From: an uncultured Chlamydiae bacterium
GTDB taxonomy: Bacteria > Chlamydiota > Chlamydiia > Chlamydiales > CALBHK01
NCBI GenBank assembly: GCA_937894565.1
Contig: CALBHK010000315.1
Span: 1-8,381 of the forward strand
Direction of reading: 5' to 3'
Length of the DNA: 8,381 nt
In this document: piece by piece, positions 6,334-8,381 of the stretch
How the letters are laid out: each line of letters begins with the position of its first letter
Position numbering within the stretch: position 1 is the first letter of the stretch
The notes under the pieces: generated by a model
Told to the model about the DNA's origin: nothing
What the model saw: the letters and a program-made list of their open reading frames with translations, nothing else
Databases searched by the model: none
Translations under genes and position numbers: made by a program

Positions 6334-6358
6334 CTATTTATTTAAAAAAACATATACG
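6330..6358 (+). promoter_or_regulatory. Candidate sigma-70 type promoter for the collagen/OMP genes
   Basis: TTGACT (6330-6335, five of six matches to TTGACA) is separated by exactly 17 bases from TATACG (6353-6358, four of six matches to TATAAT). The spacer is A/T-rich. The expected start near 6365 leaves about 25 nt of leader before the ATG at 6390, including GAGG at 6381-6384. The -35 hexamer overlaps the sufS stop codon. This fits a change of transcription unit at this point, although no terminator hairpin is visible after sufS. The call rests on sequence match only. Confidence 0.42.
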
Positions 6359-6389
6359 CTCTAGTTAAGTCAAGTAATGAGAGGAAGGA

Positions 6390-7334
6390 ATGATCCTACG
6401 TATCTTTTTAATGTTAATAAGCATTCTACCTTTATATGCAGATCCCACCACAAAAGACCATTGTTCAGGTTCCGACTGTCGCCAAGAACCCTCTGCAGCA
6501 GAGCTATTACACATTACAGAAGAGATTCTTAACGATGAGATTTTATTATTTCCTCAATTACAAGCTCAGCTTGTCGATCAATTGACCCAAATTATTGTCG
6601 ATGGAGGCATCCCGATCACAGGTCCAACTGGTGCCACAGGGGCTCCAGGTTCTCCTGGAGGTCCCACAGGAGCAACAGGAGTTACTGGTTCCACGGGAGA
6701 GATGGGTCCGACTGGACCTACAGGCGATATAGGCCCAACTGGACCTACAGGTGATATAGGTCCAACTGGACCTACAGGCGATATAGGCCCAACTGGACCT
6801 ACAGGTGATATAGGCCCAACTGGACCTACAGGTGATATAGGCCCAACTGGACCTACAGGCGATATAGGTCCAACTGGACCGACAGGAGCGACGGGTGCCA
6901 CAGGAACAACTGGCGTATTAGATTTTGCAGATTTTTATGCTCTCATGCCGCCTGATAATATTCCCTTGATTGCTGCAGGCTCGGATATTGAATTTCCAAG
7001 TGATGGACCTGCAAGCGCTACATCAATTACTCGCCTTACTATCGATACATTTAATTTAGCTGATATCGGATTTTACCAAGTCCTTTTTCAGGCCAATGTC
7101 ACAGAAGCAGCTAAATTAGTACTTACTCTCAACGGCACTGAACTTTCCTATACTCTAGTAGGAAATACAGTAGGAGGGACTCAAATAGTAGGGATAGCTC
7201 TTGTAGAAACAACCCTAATCAATTCTACTCTCTCTGTACGTAATCCTGCCGCTAGTCTTATCCCTTTGACCATTACTCCCGCTGGATTAGGAGACTCTTA
7301 CTCTGCTCATCTTGTCATTACAAGAATTCAATAA
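6390..7334 (+). CDS. Secreted collagen-like protein with BclA-like C-terminal domain
   Basis: A predicted exported surface protein of 314 residues. Residues 1-17 form a signal peptide (MILRIFLMLISILPLYA), likely cut before Asp18. A short N-terminal region (18-75) has a Cys pair (Cys24, Cys30) and an amphipathic helix, EILLFPQLQAQLVDQLTQII. A Gly-X-Y collagen-like region follows from about 78 to 175, broken once at Gly90-Gly91. It is dominated by GPT triplets and six exact GPTGPTGDI units. The C-terminal domain (about 178-314), with DNIPLIAAGSDIEFPSDG, FYQVLFQANVT, LVLTLNGTELSY and SAHLVITRIQ, resembles the trimerising TNF/C1q-like C-terminal domain of Bacillus BclA. In BclA, GPT threonines are glycosylated; that may apply here, by inference. 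Purine-rich GAGGAAGG precedes the ATG. It is probably co-transcribed with the following outer-membrane protein gene (21-nt gap). Confidence 0.9.
   Translation: MILRIFLMLISILPLYADPTTKDHCSGSDCRQEPSAAELLHITEEILNDEILLFPQLQAQLVDQLTQIIVDGGIPITGPTGATGAPGSPGGPTGATGVTGSTGEMGPTGPTGDIGPTGPTGDIGPTGPTGDIGPTGPTGDIGPTGPTGDIGPTGPTGDIGPTGPTGATGATGTTGVLDFADFYALMPPDNIPLIAAGSDIEFPSDGPASATSITRLTIDTFNLADIGFYQVLFQANVTEAAKLVLTLNGTELSYTLVGNTVGGTQIVGIALVETTLINSTLSVRNPAASLIPLTITPAGLGDSYSAHLVITRIQ
6705..6866 (+). repeat. Six tandem 27-bp units in the collagen-like gene
   Basis: Units start at 6705, 6732, 6759, 6786, 6813 and 6840, each encoding GPTGPTGDI in frame. They differ only at synonymous third positions (GGT/GGC and CCG/CCA); units 2, 4 and 5 are identical. 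A seventh, diverged partial copy follows (GPTGPTGAT). Near-identity at DNA level implies recent expansion by slippage or unequal recombination, so copy number and protein length probably vary between strains. Confidence 0.96.
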
Positions 7335-7355
7335 CTATAAAAGGAAACAGCACGC

Positions 7356-8288
7356 ATGCCATATTCAAACAATATCATCAAAAAAACCCTCCTTTTATGC
7401 ACTCTCTCATTAAGCTCTCTTTTTGGATACTGCGAAATGCCCTGTACCCCTTATGTGATCTATTGCCCTAAAGGAGCTTTTAGCGTGGATGCTATTTACT
7501 GGAGGGCGTTTGAAGGAGGCTTTGAAAAATGTTATCCCACAAGCGTGTCTGATGTGATTGCAGACGGCCATATTCTCTCTACCCTTTCTGGTATTAGCCA
7601 TGATCCTCATTTTAAATGGAATGCAGGCCTACGTGCCGGATATGAGTACGAGGTGGCAGATGCTTGGGATATGGCCTGTTCTTTTACACATTTTTATTCA
7701 CGCGCCCACCATTTTGAAGATAATGGCAGCTTCATGAGATTAAAACTTTGCTTCGATACCGTAGACTTGATTGCACGATATAAATCTCCTTGTGGATCCT
7801 GCTTTATTTTAAAGCCTTATCTTGGTTTACGCGGTGCTAAAATTAACCAAAGAGTGCATCTTCTTGCATTACCCGATCTCACTTCTTCTACTAATTTTGT
7901 CTCAACAGAAGATCAAAATAGGGAAAAATTTTCCGGTATTGGACCGCTTGCTGGAATAGAGGCTGACTGGGATTTAGGAAAAGGGTTTGGCTGCTATGCA
8001 AATGCCTCTGTTTCCTGTTTGTATGGAACATTCAAAATAAGACTTATTAACTCAGAAGTTTTTACCGATTCTCTTGATTTTTCTGACGAAAAGAAGCATC
8101 TTAAAGCAAATCTTGCTTGCGCAGATGCTGAGCTGGGCATCCGCTACCAAAGACCTTTTTTTCTTAATACATTTATTGTTGTACAATTAGGCCTTGAACA
8201 TCACCGTTATTTTGATTATAACCAATTAGCTCAGGAAGAAGATTTGTGCTTTGATGGGGTTAATTTCTCTGTGGGACTCATCTTTTAA
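7356..8288 (+). CDS. Cys-rich beta-barrel outer-membrane protein, Lpg1974/MOMP-like
   Basis: Predicted porin-like outer-membrane protein of 310 residues. A signal peptide (N-region with Lys9-Lys10, hydrophobic TLLLCTLSLSSLFG) is likely cut near residues 24-26. The layout matches my memory of the Legionella Lpg1974-type pore-forming family: FSVDAIYWRAFEGG (42-55), FKWNAGLRAGYEYE with DAWDMACSFTHFYS (86-115), the strand pair DLIARYK and LKPYLGLRGAKINQ (137-165), SGIGPLAGIEADWDLGKGFG (193-212), SCLYGTF (220-226), ADAELGIRYQ (256-265), and an end of alternating residues with a terminal Phe (FSVGLIF), the typical barrel-assembly signal. There are 13 Cys, mostly in the mature part, suggesting disulfide cross-linking as in chlamydial outer-membrane complexes. 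AAGGAA (7341-7346) precedes the ATG by nine bases. It is in an operon with the collagen-like gene. The family assignment is by pattern, not alignment. Confidence 0.78.
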   Translation: MPYSNNIIKKTLLLCTLSLSSLFGYCEMPCTPYVIYCPKGAFSVDAIYWRAFEGGFEKCYPTSVSDVIADGHILSTLSGISHDPHFKWNAGLRAGYEYEVADAWDMACSFTHFYSRAHHFEDNGSFMRLKLCFDTVDLIARYKSPCGSCFILKPYLGLRGAKINQRVHLLALPDLTSSTNFVSTEDQNREKFSGIGPLAGIEADWDLGKGFGCYANASVSCLYGTFKIRLINSEVFTDSLDFSDEKKHLKANLACADAELGIRYQRPFFLNTFIVVQLGLEHHRYFDYNQLAQEEDLCFDGVNFSVGLIF

Positions 8289-8315
8289 CAAGATATAAAA
8301 ACAAGAGAAGAATAA

Positions 8316-8357
8316 CAGGATGGGCAGGATCGCCTTCGGCGGCAGGATAGGCAGGAT
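8316..8357. repeat. CAGGAT repeat on a 9-nt grid with GC-rich hairpin centre
   Basis: CAGGAT occurs at 8316, 8325, 8343 and 8352, so starts are 9, 18 and 9 nt apart. It forms two copies of CAGGATnGGCAGGAT (8316-8330 and 8343-8357) separated by a 12-nt centre containing CGCC-TTC-GGCG. It lies in the non-coding stretch after the outer-membrane protein gene, which otherwise shows nothing recognisable up to 8381. It could be part of a dispersed repeat family or a protein-binding array; the window ends before its right boundary can be judged. Confidence 0.6.
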
Positions 8358-8381
8358 AAAGACACAACGCACGATTACCCA

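Noticed and set aside
6705..6866. CRISPR-like periodic repeat.
   Set aside because: Units are contiguous 27-bp coding repeats with no spacers, in frame with a collagen-like protein.
6578..6901. Minus-strand 107-codon ORF rich in Gly-Pro-Val opposite the collagen region.
   Set aside because: It is a shadow produced by the 27-bp periodicity of the collagen-like gene on the plus strand.

Overview
This AT-leaning window carries housekeeping genes and surface-protein genes separated by structured repeats. It looks like a Gram-negative endosymbiont or parasite, most likely an environmental (Parachlamydia-like) member of the Chlamydiae. Four things point there: the rpsB-tsf-pyrH-frr block, suf genes close to it, a cysteine-rich outer-membrane protein of the Legionella/chlamydial MOMP-like type, and an 'IPEM' variant in the frr product that I recall from chlamydial recycling factors. 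In Chlamydia, as I remember it, the suf cluster, a MOMP gene and rpsB-tsf-pyrH-frr lie within about ten genes of each other, so this could be a rearranged version of that neighbourhood. The genus call is inference.

Layout. Positions 1-1529 hold the 3' part of rpsB (ribosomal protein S2) and complete tsf (EF-Ts), closed by a strong, A/T-symmetric intrinsic terminator (1538-1590). An 814-nt interval up to pyrH is accessory-like. It holds a 243-bp nested inverted repeat resembling a MITE (1664-1906) and a minus-strand small gene (1956-2293) whose signal-peptide-like start and body lie in different frames, suggesting a frameshifted secreted protein. Then come pyrH (UMP kinase) and frr (ribosome recycling factor).

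Between frr and sufD lies a 162-bp near-perfect palindrome (3659-3820). Both strands carry a Shine-Dalgarno-like sequence followed by an ORF whose first 50 codons span nearly the whole palindrome, and these two ORFs share their first seven and last ten residues. sufD and sufS follow, overlapping by 4 bp, with no sufB or sufC directly upstream.

The last block (6330-8288) is a probable two-gene surface operon with a plausible sigma-70 type promoter. It encodes a secreted collagen-like protein with six tandem 27-bp units and a BclA-like C-terminal domain, followed by a Cys-rich beta-barrel outer-membrane protein. The window ends in a non-coding stretch with four CAGGAT copies on a 9-nt grid.

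Functionally, the first genes serve translation and UMP supply, sufD/sufS serve Fe-S cluster assembly, and the final pair probably shapes the cell surface. The most unusual items are the dual-coding palindrome, the MITE-like element, the possible frameshifted secreted gene, and the collagen/porin-like pair.
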